Part shown: positions 4,316-5,540 of the stretch, in pieces
How positions within the stretch are numbered: the first letter of the stretch is position 1
Layout of the letters: every line of letters starts with the position of its first letter
Assembly: GCA_030754315.1 (NCBI GenBank)
Contig: JASMAO010000221.1
Coordinates: 1-5,540 of the forward strand
Reading direction: 5' to 3'
DNA length: 5,540 bases
From: SAR202 cluster bacterium
GTDB taxonomy: Bacteria > Chloroflexota > Dehalococcoidia > Lucifugimonadales > JASMAO01
The notes under the pieces: generated by a model
The model's input: only the letters and a program-made list of their open reading frames with translations
What the model was told of the DNA's origin: nothing
The model's database searches: none
Position numbers and translations under genes: made by a program

Positions 4316-5540
4316 TACCCCAACAGATAAAATAAGGGACTTAAATCGCTCCGCGCAGGAGCATTACGATATTGACCGATCAAAAAAAACAAGGGTCCTA
4401 GTTCAACATGGTCATTGCTCACAATCGGTGGGCGCGGCCGATATTGAGGCTAAGCTCGCAGTATCTTTACCACCCAATGCGTACCTAGCGAAGGCTGGGT
4501 GCGATGGTGCCTGTTTCGCCGGAACCCAAGTTGTAGTAACCCCAGCCAATGGAATAGCTACTCGCCACAAAAGAGTCACGCAAAAAACCACTGAGATTCT
4601 CTTAAAGAACCTATCAGTCGGTCCCGATCGAGATGATGCGCATAGAGCCTACATGTCAACACAGCAACGTATAGCAATGGCGGGCTGTGGTGAGATGGAC
4701 AGCATGAGCATAGACGAATATTTTCGAGCAGGTGGATATTTAGGGGCAGCACGTGCCTTAGAGATGACTCCCCAGCAGGTTATCGAACAAGTTAAATCCG
4801 CTGGCCTCCTCGGGCGAGGGGGAGCTTATTTCCCAGCCGCGTTGAAATGGGAGAGTGCTCAACAAATAGATAGCCCAATGCGACACCTAATAGTCAACTC
4901 TGAAGAAGGAGAGCCGGGCATTTTCAAGGATCGGCACCTTATGGAGGGGCTTCCACACCGCATCATCGAAGGGGCGATAATTGCTGCTTACGCATCCTGC
5001 GCCAACACGGCACACATCTACATTAATGCCGAAGCGAATCTTTCTACTGAACGGATTGCAAAAGCTATCAAGGATGCAACAAAATTTGGGATGCTCGGAA
5101 AAAACATCATGGGATCGGGATTCGATCTCGATCTGGAAATCCTCCGGGGAGCAGGGGGATACGTTTGCGGAGAAGAGACCACATTATTAAATACTATGGA
5201 GGGCACTCGTCGTGAACCAAGGCTGAAGCCACCTTTTCCTACACAGGCTGGCCTTTATGGGCGGCCCACTGTAATAAACAACCCAGAGACCCTCTCAAGC
5301 TTGTACTTTATTATGACCCAAGGCTCAGACGCCTTCTCAAGTATCGGTCAAGATAACGCTACCGGGACAAAGATTATTAGCCTGAGTGGATCAGTGTGTA
5401 GACCAGGCGTGGCGGAGGTTGCGATGGGTACTACGATACGTGAAATAATCATGGGAATTGGGAATGGGATATTAGAAGGCCACGAGTTGACTGCTATTTC
5501 AATAGGCGGGCCGTCCAGCGGTATATTCCCACCAAATATG
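4308..5540 (+). CDS. NuoF/HydB-type NAD(H)- and FMN-binding subunit (3' truncated)
   Basis: The frame is open from ATG 4308 to the window edge, exactly 411 codons with no stop. It encodes the subunit that binds NAD(H) and FMN and moves electrons to iron-sulfur clusters. Residues about 28-80 form a thioredoxin-like domain as in HydB/HymB, with C37, C65 and C69; the first of the usual four Cys is replaced (Q33). RIAMAGCGEMDSMSIDEYFRAGGY (121-144) is the linker typical of HymB-like proteins. The FMN/NAD fold shows GLLGRGGAYFP (167-176; compare the usual RGGAGFP), VNSEEGEPGIFKDRHLMEG (196-214), and GAGGYVCGEETTLLNTMEG (281-299). KPPFPTQAGLYGRPTVINNPETL (307-329) follows, then the start of the SLBB part (CRPGVAEVAMGTTIREII, 364-381) and GGPSSG (400-405). 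The [4Fe-4S] ligands and any C-terminal ferredoxin domain lie beyond the window. The N-terminal extra domain argues for HydB/HymB or NAD-formate-dehydrogenase beta type rather than complex I NuoF. Confidence 0.93.
   Translation, partial: MASTPTDKIRDLNRSAQEHYDIDRSKKTRVLVQHGHCSQSVGAADIEAKLAVSLPPNAYLAKAGCDGACFAGTQVVVTPANGIATRHKRVTQKTTEILLKNLSVGPDRDDAHRAYMSTQQRIAMAGCGEMDSMSIDEYFRAGGYLGAARALEMTPQQVIEQVKSAGLLGRGGAYFPAALKWESAQQIDSPMRHLIVNSEEGEPGIFKDRHLMEGLPHRIIEGAIIAAYASCANTAHIYINAEANLSTERIAKAIKDATKFGMLGKNIMGSGFDLDLEILRGAGGYVCGEETTLLNTMEGTRREPRLKPPFPTQAGLYGRPTVINNPETLSSLYFIMTQGSDAFSSIGQDNATGTKIISLSGSVCRPGVAEVAMGTTIREIIMGIGNGILEGHELTAISIGGPSSGIFPPNM

Noticed and set aside
4809..4822. Possible hairpin around CTCGGGCGAG
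   Set aside because: It lies in the codons for the conserved FMN loop (LLGRGG), which fully explains the GC-rich sequence.
4981..5206. Short open frames on both strands inside the NuoF-like gene
   Set aside because: They overlap the continuous NuoF-like frame with intact FMN/NAD motifs, so they are shadow frames.

Overview
The window reads as one + strand gene cluster for an anaerobic tungsten/molybdenum-pterin redox system. I recognise seven protein genes in series: the 3' end of a MoeA-type protein with a periplasmic-binding-protein-like (PBP) domain, a MobA-type guanylyltransferase, a MoaD/ThiS-type sulfur carrier, a complete aldehyde:ferredoxin oxidoreductase (AOR) family enzyme, a small two-helix membrane protein resembling the DUF6232 type, a NuoE/HydC-type [2Fe-2S] subunit, and the first 411 codons of a NuoF/HydB-type FMN subunit that runs off the right edge. 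I see no RNA gene, CRISPR array, insertion sequence or convincing terminator.

Layout: positions 1-1548 hold pterin-cofactor genes (moeA-PBP end, mobA, moaD-like). Positions 1556-3379 hold the AOR catalytic subunit. Positions 3430-3801 hold the membrane protein. Positions 3830-5540 hold the electron-transfer pair. Gaps are 52, about 150, 7, 50 and 28 bases, and the last two genes overlap by 8 bases, so much of this is probably one transcript. The roughly 150-base gap before moaD is the only place in the window where a new transcript could start comfortably, but I found no strong promoter there.

How the parts may work together: the MoaD-like carrier would supply sulfur for the pterin dithiolene, MoeA-type proteins insert metal, and the AOR-family subunit binds the finished W-pterin and one [4Fe-4S] cluster. 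The NuoE and NuoF homologues would link it to NAD(H), either by simple transfer or by electron bifurcation with ferredoxin. MobA fits less well, because characterised AOR-family enzymes use a pterin without an attached nucleotide. It may serve another enzyme, possibly a formate dehydrogenase encoded just outside the window.

Organism: a bacterium with an anaerobic or facultative metabolism. Base composition looks near balanced, and four of six visible starts appear to be TTG or GTG. The MoeA-PBP domain plus AOR/NuoEF set would suit Chloroflexota (Dehalococcoidia-like) or another deep-branching anaerobe, but that placement is a guess from general impression, not from a diagnostic marker.
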